Assembly: GCA_035529695.1 (NCBI GenBank)
Contig: DATKWD010000165.1
Span: 16,799 to 80,798, forward strand
From: DATKWD01 sp035529695
Lineage (GTDB): Bacteria; Actinomycetota; Acidimicrobiia; Acidimicrobiales; Salinilacustritrichaceae
Reading direction: 5' to 3'
Length of the DNA stretch: 64,000 nucleotides
The translations under genes and the position numbers were made by a program. Numbering within the stretch: position 1 is the stretch's first letter; the number at the start of each line of letters is the position of its first letter. Positions 46,448 to 53,533 of the stretch are shown here, piece by piece. The notes under the pieces were generated by a model that was not told the DNA's origin, made no database searches, and saw only the letters and a list, made by a program, of their open reading frames with translations.

Positions 46448-47140
46448 GTGTCCGACCCGAGCCAACCCGGCGATCAGCACCCACTCCCGCCGCCGCCAGG
46501 TCAGACACCTGCGGCCCCTCCACCACCGCCGCCTCCACCGTTGGCACCGCCTCCTCCTGCACCGGTCCCAGCTCCACCGGCGGCACCGCCGCCGTCTGCG
46601 GTACCGCCGCCGCCTCCACCGCCTGCACCGCCGCCGTCTGCACCGGTCCCAGCTCCACCTGCGGCACCGCCGCCGCCTGCACCGCCGGGCCCGCCCCCGC
46701 CCCCGGCTCCGGCTCCGGCTCAGGCTCCTGTGCCTCCGGCGCCGGTCGGCCCACCCGATCCTCACGGCATCGCTCCGGCTGCGGCGAGGCTCGGCAACTC
46801 GGCCAGGAAGAACGGCAAGGCGGGGTTCGCGATCCTGGGAAGCCTGCTCGCCGACGGTGAGGTCGTCGAGGCACTGTGCGTCGGTCGCTTCCACGACCAG
46901 GCCGGCCTGTGTGCCGTCACCAACCAGCGACTCGTCGTCCTCGGCGACGGCCCCTACAAGCCGGCGGTCGCGACCTTCGAATACGCAGCCGACCTCGCCG
47001 TGCAGGGCTGGGCCGACGACAAGGTCGCCGCGCTGGTGTTCACCCGCGGCGATCACAACGAGACGATCGACCGGATTCCGGATCGCCCGCTGGCCCAGGA
47101 GATCGCTCAGCGCGTGCGTGGCCACATCGCCGCCGTCTGA
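46448..47140 (+). CDS. Pro-rich protein with PH-like C-terminal domain
   Basis: A 230-residue protein. Residues 1-105 are almost wholly Pro/Ala (runs of PPPP and the repeat APVPAPPAAPPP). Residues 115-230 form a compact domain with LLADGEVVEALCVGRFHDQ, GLCAVTNQRLVVLGDGPYK and NETIDRIPDRPLAQEIAQRV, which resembles bacterial PH/SHOCT-type membrane-binding domains. Function unknown; the Pro-rich arm may bind partners or span the wall. The GTG follows GGAGACTCAC. The DNA has an internal direct duplication (46557-46680). Confidence 0.72.
   Translation: MSDPSQPGDQHPLPPPPGQTPAAPPPPPPPPLAPPPPAPVPAPPAAPPPSAVPPPPPPPAPPPSAPVPAPPAAPPPPAPPGPPPPPAPAPAQAPVPPAPVGPPDPHGIAPAAARLGNSARKNGKAGFAILGSLLADGEVVEALCVGRFHDQAGLCAVTNQRLVVLGDGPYKPAVATFEYAADLAVQGWADDKVAALVFTRGDHNETIDRIPDRPLAQEIAQRVRGHIAAV
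46557..46680 (+). repeat. Direct repeat in the Pro-rich coding region (period 81)
   Basis: A 43-base unit at 46557-46599 recurs at 46638-46680 with 41 of 43 bases identical, an offset of 27 codons. It codes for APVPAPPAAPPP and indicates recent internal duplication, which may vary in copy number between strains. Confidence 0.75.
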
Positions 47141-47200
47141 CCTTTTCGCCGATCGAGGTCGAATTGGCAGGGGTCGCCTTGCTAGGTTCGTGGCTCGCAA

Positions 47201-47277
47201 GCGGATGTAGCTCAGCTGGCTAGAGCGCAACCTTGCCAAGGTTGAGGTCGCCGGTTCGATCCCGGTCATCCGCTCCA
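47201..47277 (+). tRNA. tRNA-Gly (GCC)
   Basis: A complete cloverleaf. The acceptor stem GCGGATG pairs with CATCCGC at 47267-47273. The D-arm is AGCTCAGCTGGCTAGAGC, the anticodon loop is TTGCCAA with GCC at 47235-47237, and the T-arm contains GGTTCGATCC. The discriminator is T47274, and CCA is encoded at 47275-47277. A TAGGTT hexamer at 47183 may be its -10 box. Confidence 0.97.
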
Positions 47278-47289
47278 GAACACGTCCGA

Positions 47290-47311
47290 CAGGGCCACCT
47301 CGGTGGCCCTG
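47290..47311 (+). terminator. Hairpin after tRNA-Gly
   Basis: CAGGGCCACC-TC-GGTGGCCCTG is a perfect 10-base inverted repeat 13 bases after the tRNA. As RNA it would form a strong GC stem with a small loop. It has no T-tract, as is common in high-GC actinobacteria. Confidence 0.65.
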
Positions 47312-47347
47312 CGGCGCGTTCGGCTCGCCCCGTGCCAAGGTGTGCCC

Positions 47348-47992
47348 ATGACCGATTTCGACCTGGCCGAGACCGATCGGCTCCTCACGACCACCAAGCA
47401 GGTGCGCAAGCGACTCGATCTGAGCCGGCCGGTGCCCCGCGAGGTACTGCTCGAGTGCATCGACATCGCGAGCCACGCTCCGATGGGCGGCAACCTCGAA
47501 CGGAATCGCTGGCTGGTGATCGACGACCCCGACAAGAAGGCGATGATCGGCGAGGTCTACCAGCGCGTCGGGCAGCCGTACCTGGCTGCGAACGACCTCG
47601 AGGCCATGAGTCCACGTCAGCGCCGTGTCGTCGAGTCGGCTCGGTTCCTCGTCGACCACATCGCCGACGTGCCCGCGATGGTGATCGCCATGCGACTCGA
47701 CCGGCTCCCTGACGGTGCGGGCAACGCCGAGGTCTCCGGCTACCACGGATCGGTCGCTCCGGGCATCTGGAGCTTCCAGCTCGCGGCCCGGGCCCGCGGC
47801 ATCGGGTCGGCATGGACCAGCTTCCACATCGTCCACGAGGCCGAGGTCGCCGAGATGCTGGGCATCCCCGACACCGTGACCCAGATCGCGCTGCTGCCGG
47901 TCGGCTACTACACAGGTGAGTCGTTCGTCCCGGCGCCGAGGCGTCCAGCAGCGGAGATCACGTATTTCAACCAGTGGAAGCAGACGATCTGA
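47348..47992 (+). CDS. Nitroreductase family protein
   Basis: A 214-residue FMN-dependent nitroreductase-fold protein. KQVRKRLDLSRPVPREVL and SHAPMGGNLERNRWLV form the FMN-binding N-terminal part, and SVAPGIWSFQLAARARGIGS with LLPVGYYTG the C-terminal part. The family reduces nitro groups, quinones or flavins with NAD(P)H. The ATG at 47348 is preferred over the longer frame at 47303, which overlaps the tRNA hairpin. The next gene starts near its stop, so they are probably one transcript. Confidence 0.88.
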   Translation: MTDFDLAETDRLLTTTKQVRKRLDLSRPVPREVLLECIDIASHAPMGGNLERNRWLVIDDPDKKAMIGEVYQRVGQPYLAANDLEAMSPRQRRVVESARFLVDHIADVPAMVIAMRLDRLPDGAGNAEVSGYHGSVAPGIWSFQLAARARGIGSAWTSFHIVHEAEVAEMLGIPDTVTQIALLPVGYYTGESFVPAPRRPAAEITYFNQWKQTI

Positions 47993-47997
47993 AGCCC

Positions 47998-48420
47998 GTG
48001 TCGATTCGATTCGACGATGACGTCGACGCCGTCGACTGGGTCGTGGCCAAGGTCGCGCTGGCCGCAGACGACTTCGACAACGGGCGCTCACCCGACCAGC
48101 TGCACCGATCGTTCGCTCAGAGTCAGCACGTCGTGTTCGGATGGGATGGTGCCGAACTCGTTGCGATGGGCCGGCTCATCAGCGACGGGGTCTGCAACGC
48201 CTATCTGCTCGATGTCTGGACCTCGTCGAACCATCGTCGTCGCGGCATCGGGACCCAGCTCGTCCGACGCCTGGTCGAGGCCGTTCCCGGTCAGCACGTC
48301 GGTCTCCAGACCGCCGACCGCGGCGACTTCTACGGCTCGCTCGGCTTCGTAGAGCAACCTCGGTTCTGGTCGACCGTGTCGGGTACGTGGCTCGACGGTG
48401 AGGGCCGTTCGGCAACCTGA
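47998..48420 (+). CDS. GNAT family N-acetyltransferase
   Basis: A 140-residue acetyltransferase. The acetyl-CoA loop is NHRRRGIGTQLVRRL (RxxGxG/A), preceded by AYLLDVWTSS and followed by TADRGDFYGSLGFV, a complete GNAT core. The acceptor is unknown. The GTG at 47998 lies 5 bases after the nitroreductase stop; another GTG at 47974 is in frame and overlaps it. Co-transcription is likely. Confidence 0.85.
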   Translation: MSIRFDDDVDAVDWVVAKVALAADDFDNGRSPDQLHRSFAQSQHVVFGWDGAELVAMGRLISDGVCNAYLLDVWTSSNHRRRGIGTQLVRRLVEAVPGQHVGLQTADRGDFYGSLGFVEQPRFWSTVSGTWLDGEGRSAT

Positions 48421-48452
48421 CCGTTCGGTCAAGTGTTGGCTACGCTCGCCGC

Positions 48453-49676
48453 ATGTCCGAGCTGATCGCACCAGAAGCCGAACTCAAGAAGGTCGAGGAC
48501 GCACTCGCCGATCTGCTCAGGGACCACGATCCGTCTTCGGAGGATCGGGTCGAGTTTCGCGGGCACCAATACGACCACGGGCTGGCGTGGGTGCACTTCC
48601 CCGAGGGCTCCGGCGGCCTCGGTGTCCGTCCCGATCTCCAGAAGGTCGTCAACAAGGCGCTTCGGGAGGCCGGAGCAGCCGGGATGGACCCGTCGACGTT
48701 CTTCCTCGCCCTCGCCGGCCCGACCATCTTGACCCACGGCAACGACGAGCAGAAGGCCCGCTTCCTGCGGCCGATGTTCACCGGCGAGGAGAGGTGGTGC
48801 CAGCTCTTCAGCGAACCTGGTGCGGGCTCAGACTTCGCCGGACTCGGCACGAAGGCCGAGCGTGACGGTGACGAGTGGATCGTCAACGGGCAGAAGGTCT
48901 GGAACACGTTGGCCCACATCGCCGACTGGGGCATGTTGGTCACGCGATCGGATCCCGAGAAGCCCAAGCACAAGGGGATGACCTACTTCGCGCTCGACAT
49001 GCACGCGCCCGGCGTCGAGGTCCGGCCGCTTCGTCAGATCACCGGCGAGGCAGAGTTCAACGAGGTCTACCTGACCGACGCCCGGATCCCCGATGCCGAT
49101 CGCATCGGTGACGAGGGCGAGGGCTGGCGGGTGTCGCTCACGACCCTCATGAACGAGCGCAACGCCATCGGTGGCGGCGACGGCGGTGGCGATGGCGCGA
49201 CCGGCGGGGTGGGCCCGATGGGTGCCCTGTTGCGCATCTGGAGCGAATTGCCCGACGATCAGAAGACCGGGGCCAAGCTCGACCGGGTGATGAAGCTGTA
49301 TGCGCGGGCCGAGACGATGCGGCTCACCAACAAGCGAGCCGCACAGAAGGCACGGTCGGGCAACCCAGGTCCTGAGATGTCGATCGCCAAGCTGAACTTC
49401 GCCGAGACGAACAAGGCGATCTTCGAGGCCTGCGTCGATCTCATGGGCCCCGCCGGGCAGATCAACTACGACTTCACGTTCCGCCGGCCCGGCGAGTTGT
49501 CCCTCGGCGGCGTCGAACACGGCGTCGGCCATGCGTTTCTCCGGGTTCGTGCGAACTCGATCGAAGGTGGCACCAGCGAGGTCATGCGCAACATTCTCGG
49601 CGAGCAGGTCCTCGGCCTGCCCGGCGAACCGCGGGTCGACAAGACCATCCCGTGGAAAGACGTCCCCAGAAGCTGA
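48453..49676 (+). CDS. Acyl-CoA dehydrogenase
   Basis: A 407-residue acyl-CoA dehydrogenase of standard size. LFSEPGAGSDFAGLGTKAER and NGQKVWNTLAHIADWGMLV bind FAD and substrate, TGEAEFNEVYLTDARIP is the conserved strand region, and RANSIEGGTSEVMRNILGE is the C-terminal FAD motif. This layout resembles FadE proteins of sterol side-chain or branched acyl breakdown. The ATG at 48453 has TACGCT 6 bases upstream, suggesting a leaderless transcript. It converges on the nitroreductase gene. Confidence 0.92.
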   Translation: MSELIAPEAELKKVEDALADLLRDHDPSSEDRVEFRGHQYDHGLAWVHFPEGSGGLGVRPDLQKVVNKALREAGAAGMDPSTFFLALAGPTILTHGNDEQKARFLRPMFTGEERWCQLFSEPGAGSDFAGLGTKAERDGDEWIVNGQKVWNTLAHIADWGMLVTRSDPEKPKHKGMTYFALDMHAPGVEVRPLRQITGEAEFNEVYLTDARIPDADRIGDEGEGWRVSLTTLMNERNAIGGGDGGGDGATGGVGPMGALLRIWSELPDDQKTGAKLDRVMKLYARAETMRLTNKRAAQKARSGNPGPEMSIAKLNFAETNKAIFEACVDLMGPAGQINYDFTFRRPGELSLGGVEHGVGHAFLRVRANSIEGGTSEVMRNILGEQVLGLPGEPRVDKTIPWKDVPRS

Positions 49677-49691
49677 CTCGAACGAAGATCC

Positions 49692-50348
49692 TCACCTCGG
49701 CCAGAGGGGATCGGGGATCTCGAAGCCGACGTCGTTGCCCCAGCCGTTGCGGTAGCTGACGTCGTGGGCCGGGGTCCGCTTGGCGACTCCCCACCGCCCG
49801 GTCGGGTATCCCATCGGGACGCAGCAGTTCATCTGCCACCCTTCACCCGAGGGCACCCCGAGCAGGTTCGGGACCTCGTCGCCCTTGAACAGCAGCACCG
49901 AGGTGAGTGACGAGCCGACGCCCTCGGCACGGGCCGCCAACATGGCGCTCCAGACCGCTGGGAAGATCGAACCACCGGTCGGGTCGCCCTTGCTGAACGC
50001 GAACAAGAGCAGGGGGTACTTCTCGAAGCTCGTCGCGGCGTCGTCGACCGAGTTCTTGATGCGGGTCCACTGCTTCGACTCGTCGGAGTCGGGATCTTCT
50101 GCCGCAGCTGCCAATCGATCGGCGTAGAAGCCGGTCCACAGGATGTCGATGCAGTCTCGATACATCGGCCCGAGGCCGGCGAGCAGGTCGCGATCGTCGA
50201 CCAGCATGAAGCGCCAGTCCTGGGTGTTCCCGCCCGACGGCGCACGCACCGCGGCGTCGAGGATGCGCTCCTGCACGTCCATCGGAATCGGGTCGGGCTT
50301 CACCCGCCGCATCGCGCGGGTCGTGTAGAGGGCTTCGTGAAGATCCAT
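49692..50348 (-). CDS. Nitroreductase family protein
   Basis: A 218-residue nitroreductase. MDLHEALYTTRAMRRVKPDP and RAPSGGNTQDWRFMLVDD are the canonical N-terminal FMN-binding motifs, and PAVWSAMLAARAEGVGSS plus VPMGYPTGRWGVAKRTP the C-terminal ones. In F420-producing actinobacteria related proteins may use flavin or F420; the sequence does not decide this. The ATG at 50348 is the family start. Divergent from the SRPBCC gene with a 31-base gap. Confidence 0.9.
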   Translation of the reverse strand: MDLHEALYTTRAMRRVKPDPIPMDVQERILDAAVRAPSGGNTQDWRFMLVDDRDLLAGLGPMYRDCIDILWTGFYADRLAAAAEDPDSDESKQWTRIKNSVDDAATSFEKYPLLLFAFSKGDPTGGSIFPAVWSAMLAARAEGVGSSLTSVLLFKGDEVPNLLGVPSGEGWQMNCCVPMGYPTGRWGVAKRTPAHDVSYRNGWGNDVGFEIPDPLWPR

Positions 50349-50379
50349 GAGCGTCTGGTCTAGTGCCAGACTGGGGGTC

Positions 50380-50856
50380 ATGAAGCCCATCACTGCCCAG
50401 CCTGCAGCCTGGATCGGGGGAGCCCCCGTCAAGATCGTCGAGACGATCGACATCGGTGCGACCCCCGAGGCCGTCTGGGAGGTGATCATCGATCACGAGC
50501 GATGGCCGAACTGGTTCGACGCGCTCGAGTCGGTCACCAGGACCAACGACGTCGACGGCGTCGGCGGCACGCGTCAGGTGTCGATGAAGGCGATGACTGC
50601 CGACGAGGAGTTCCTCGAATGGGAGCCGGGTCGCCGGTTCGGGTTCACCGTCACCGCGATGAACCAACGCCTCCTCGAATCGCTCAACGAGAGGATCGAG
50701 ATCGAGCCGCTCGACGGCGATCGCTGCCGCGTGACCTACACGCAGGGCTTCGCCCCGGTCTGGTGGGTCACGCCACTGTTCGCCGTCGCCAAAGGGCAGA
50801 TCGCCAAGAGCCTCCGGGAGGGCTTGGCCGGCCTCAAGGTCCGCGCCGAGAGCTGA
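50380..50856 (+). CDS. SRPBCC (START-like) family protein
   Basis: A 158-residue protein with the SRPBCC/polyketide-cyclase fold. IVETIDIGATPEAVWEVIID opens the domain, WPNWFDALESV and EFLEWEPGRRFGFTVTAMNQ follow, and the long C-terminal helix (LFAVAKGQIAKSLREGLAGL) closes the lipid-binding cavity. Such proteins bind or transfer hydrophobic ligands; no catalytic residues are obvious. GGGGG lies just before the ATG at 50380. Confidence 0.82.
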   Translation: MKPITAQPAAWIGGAPVKIVETIDIGATPEAVWEVIIDHERWPNWFDALESVTRTNDVDGVGGTRQVSMKAMTADEEFLEWEPGRRFGFTVTAMNQRLLESLNERIEIEPLDGDRCRVTYTQGFAPVWWVTPLFAVAKGQIAKSLREGLAGLKVRAES

Positions 50857-50900
50857 GTTCGCCCGAGCGCAGAGGCGCGCGATGTGGCAATCTCGCCAAC

Positions 50901-51767
50901 ATGAAATTCGGCATCGCCTTCGCAAACACCGGTCCGTTCGCGTCGGCTCCGGCCCTCGACACCTTCGCCAAGGCCGCCGAAGGCGCCGGCATCGAGTCGG
51001 TGTGGACCGTCGAGCACGTCATCTTCCCCTCGGCCTACGAGTCCGAGTACCCGTACGACAAGAGCGGCAAGATGGCGATGGACGTGAGTACCCCGCTCCC
51101 CGATCCGTTGCTGTGGCTGGCCTTCGTCGCCGCTGCGACCGAGAAGCTCCGACTGGCGACAGGGATCCTCATTCTCCCGCAGCGCAATCCGCTGGTGTTG
51201 GCCAAGACGCTCGCGACCCTCGACGACCTCTCGGGCGGGCGAGTCGAGCTCGGCATCGGCGTGGGCTGGCTCGAAGAGGAGTTCGACGCGTTGGGTGTTC
51301 CGTTCCGTGAGCGTGGCAGGCGGACCGACGACGCCGTCGAGATCCTCCGCAAGGCCTGGGCGGGCGACGAGGTCAGCCACCACTCCGACTTCTTCGATTT
51401 CGACGAGGTGAGCGTCAACCCCAAGCCCGTCAACGGCGCGATCCCCATCCATGTCGGCGGTCACAGCGTCGCTGCGGCCAAGCGGGCGGGACGGCTCGGC
51501 GACGGGTTCTTCCCCGCCAAGGGCGATCTCGCCGAGATGGTCGACATCGTCCGTCAATCGGCAGCCGACGCGAATCGCGACCCCGAAGCGATCGAGATCA
51601 CCTTCGGCGACGCCGGCTTGTTCGGCGACGACCCGGTCGGTGCTGTTCAGGAGGCCGAGGCCAAGGGCATCGACCGCGTCATCATCCCGGCATTCCTGCA
51701 CTGGGCCGACCCGGCCGAGAGTCTCGGCGCGTTCGGCGAGAACGTGATCAGCAAGGTCAACGGCTGA
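50901..51767 (+). CDS. LLM class F420-dependent oxidoreductase
   Basis: A 288-residue luciferase-like monooxygenase-fold protein. MKFGIAFANTGPFASAP, WTVEHVIFP, ATGILILPQRNPLVLAKTLA and ELGIGVGWLEEEFDALG are typical of the F420-dependent subgroup (TIGR03619-like). It probably carries out F420H2-linked reduction or F420-linked oxidation of an unknown small molecule. The start at 50901 gives the canonical MKFGI N-terminus. Confidence 0.88.
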   Translation: MKFGIAFANTGPFASAPALDTFAKAAEGAGIESVWTVEHVIFPSAYESEYPYDKSGKMAMDVSTPLPDPLLWLAFVAAATEKLRLATGILILPQRNPLVLAKTLATLDDLSGGRVELGIGVGWLEEEFDALGVPFRERGRRTDDAVEILRKAWAGDEVSHHSDFFDFDEVSVNPKPVNGAIPIHVGGHSVAAAKRAGRLGDGFFPAKGDLAEMVDIVRQSAADANRDPEAIEITFGDAGLFGDDPVGAVQEAEAKGIDRVIIPAFLHWADPAESLGAFGENVISKVNG

Positions 51768-51782
51768 GCGCCGACTCGTCGC

Positions 51783-52847
51783 TCACTCGTTGAGCGAGAG
51801 GATCAGTCCCTCGTTCGGCTTCGCGTGGCCGGCGACGACCGACTGGTACGCACGCATCGCATCCTCGATGCCGCTGTAGCGGGTGACGGTCAGCCAGTCG
51901 TTGCTCCAGGCTGAGAACTCCTTCCACGTCTCGCCGACGCGGGCGTCGTAGCCGTCGCTTCCCCACTCGGCGAGTCGCTTGTCGATCTGGCTGGGCGCGA
52001 AGAACATGGCCGGCGCCGGACCGGGGAGGGGGTCGCTGCTGCGCGGTGACTCCCAGTGGGTCATCCCGATCAGCATCGAGTGGCCGAGCGTGCCGTCGAA
52101 GGTCCGGTGCACGGTCGAGACCGCATCAGAGTTCCCCGACATGTCGACCAGATTCGTCCTCACGGAGCCGTCGAGGTCGCCGAGTTCGTCGTAGGTCACG
52201 ACTTCGTCCCAGCAGCCGAGCGAACGCACGAACTCGGCGTTGCCGGGCGAGGTGGCACCGATGGCGTGGTGACCCCGCCGCGTCAGGCACCACCCGAGGG
52301 CGATGCCGGTCTTGCTCGACGCGCTGAGGACGATGGCCTGCGTGGCTCCGAAGTCGTCGTTGTCAGCCAGGAAGTCGTCGGCCAGGAACGAGGTCGTGAA
52401 CAGGCCGCGGATCAGGGCGGTGTGGTCTTCGCTCGCCGGGTCGTCGGAGGCCTCGAAGGTCCGGTAGACCAGGTTGTGGCTCGACCGGTGCTCACCCACA
52501 TCGCGGAGCCCGCTGGCGCTCGGCTCGACGTTCACGACCACGTCGGTGGCGATGGGGAACCAGCCGAAGTAGCGGCCACCGACCGGCACGTCGGGGTGGG
52601 CCGATTCGACGACCTCACCGTGACCCATCACCGGGCTGCGGCCCCACGACAGGTCGAACGGATAGAAGTCCCAGTAGCCGAGCATGTCGCCGGCCACCAT
52701 GTAGGTGACCGAGTTCGCAGTGAAGGCGAACGAATCGACTTTGAACCGCACTTGCCCGTCCTCGAGCGGGGCGTGCGGTTCCTCGCGCACCTCGACCGAG
52801 CGCGGATCGGATCGATCGACGACGACGAATCGAGTGGTGTCGGTCAT
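51783..52847 (-). CDS. DUF2855 family protein (MDR-like)
   Basis: A 354-residue protein of the DUF2855 family, related to medium-chain dehydrogenases. VRFKVDSFAFTANSVTYMVAG is the family's N-terminal block, and ATQAIVLSASSKTGIALGWC the cofactor-binding-like segment. Function is not known; an NADPH-linked reductase role is inferred. The ATG at 52847 has TACGGT 7 bases upstream. It converges on the LLM gene and diverges from the hexapeptide transferase. Confidence 0.82.
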   Translation of the reverse strand: MTDTTRFVVVDRSDPRSVEVREEPHAPLEDGQVRFKVDSFAFTANSVTYMVAGDMLGYWDFYPFDLSWGRSPVMGHGEVVESAHPDVPVGGRYFGWFPIATDVVVNVEPSASGLRDVGEHRSSHNLVYRTFEASDDPASEDHTALIRGLFTTSFLADDFLADNDDFGATQAIVLSASSKTGIALGWCLTRRGHHAIGATSPGNAEFVRSLGCWDEVVTYDELGDLDGSVRTNLVDMSGNSDAVSTVHRTFDGTLGHSMLIGMTHWESPRSSDPLPGPAPAMFFAPSQIDKRLAEWGSDGYDARVGETWKEFSAWSNDWLTVTRYSGIEDAMRAYQSVVAGHAKPNEGLILSLNE

Positions 52848-52854
52848 GCACGAG

Positions 52855-52860
52855 ACCGTA
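52855..52860 (-). promoter_or_regulatory. -10 box of the DUF2855 gene
   Basis: On the minus strand TACGGT ends exactly 7 bases before the ATG at 52847, matching the leaderless pattern. Confidence 0.45.
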
Positions 52861-52878
52861 GGCGCTCGCGAGAGTACG

Positions 52879-53427
52879 TTGCCGATCATCACCGATCCCT
52901 CCGCCTTCGCCTCGTTCGGCCCGTACTCGGTGCTCCATCAGCCGGTGGTCTCGACGGTCAATCCCGCCGGGATCCACGTGGGCGAGTGGGTCAACATCGG
53001 CGCGTACTCGGTGATGGAGGCACTCGATCCCGACAAGGGTGTGCAGGTTCACATCGGCGACGGCACCTACATCGGGCACTTCCTGCGCCTGACTGCGATG
53101 GGCGAGATCCACATCGGGCAGGAGGCGCTGATCTCCGACCGGGTCTACCTGTCGGACAACAACCACCTGTACGAAGACATCACGGTCCCGATCAAGAGAC
53201 AAGGGCTTCGCGACGGGCGGCGGCTCGAGATCGCCGAAGGTGCATGGATCGGCATCGGTGCCGTGATCTGTGGAGGCATCCGGATCGGCCGGAACAGTGT
53301 GGTCGCAGCGAACGCGGTCGTTCGTGACGATGTCGCCGACTTCACGGTCGTGGGCGGCGACCCGGCCGTGGTGATCCGCCGACACGATGGCGAGCAGTGG
53401 CAATGGGTCGACCCGCCGGCCACCTGA
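52879..53427 (+). CDS. Hexapeptide-repeat (left-handed beta-helix) acyltransferase-like protein
   Basis: A 182-residue protein with hexapeptide repeats through most of its length (VGEWVNIGAYSVMEA, VHIGDGTYIGHFLRL, IHIGQEALISDRVYLS, AWIGIGAVICGGIRIGRNSV). It ends in VVGGDPAVVIRR, the typical cap of O-acetyltransferases. It probably O-acylates a sugar or related acceptor as a trimer. The start is uncertain: TTG at 52879 gives a compact protein, and an ATG at 52846 overlaps the divergent gene's start codon. Confidence 0.8.
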   Translation: MPIITDPSAFASFGPYSVLHQPVVSTVNPAGIHVGEWVNIGAYSVMEALDPDKGVQVHIGDGTYIGHFLRLTAMGEIHIGQEALISDRVYLSDNNHLYEDITVPIKRQGLRDGRRLEIAEGAWIGIGAVICGGIRIGRNSVVAANAVVRDDVADFTVVGGDPAVVIRRHDGEQWQWVDPPAT

Positions 53428-53533
53428 AAGCCGGTTTCCGGGATGTGACGGCTGCCACGGGTGTGCTGGTTGTCCGAAGTGCACCGTTACGCTCCGTGGG
53501 TTCTGGGTCGTCGGTTTCGAAGGATGCACAACG

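Noticed and set aside
45344..48091. 915-residue minus-strand frame spanning the Thr/Pro-rich genes, tRNA-Gly and nitroreductase
   Set aside because: It runs through a tRNA and several recognised genes on the other strand and is made of Arg/Gly repeats.
53387..53533. Cys-rich upstream extension of the MmpL frame (GCDGCHGCAGCPKC)
   Set aside because: It looks like a metal-binding motif, but the stretch overlaps the end of the hexapeptide transferase gene, and MmpL proteins start just before the first membrane helix.
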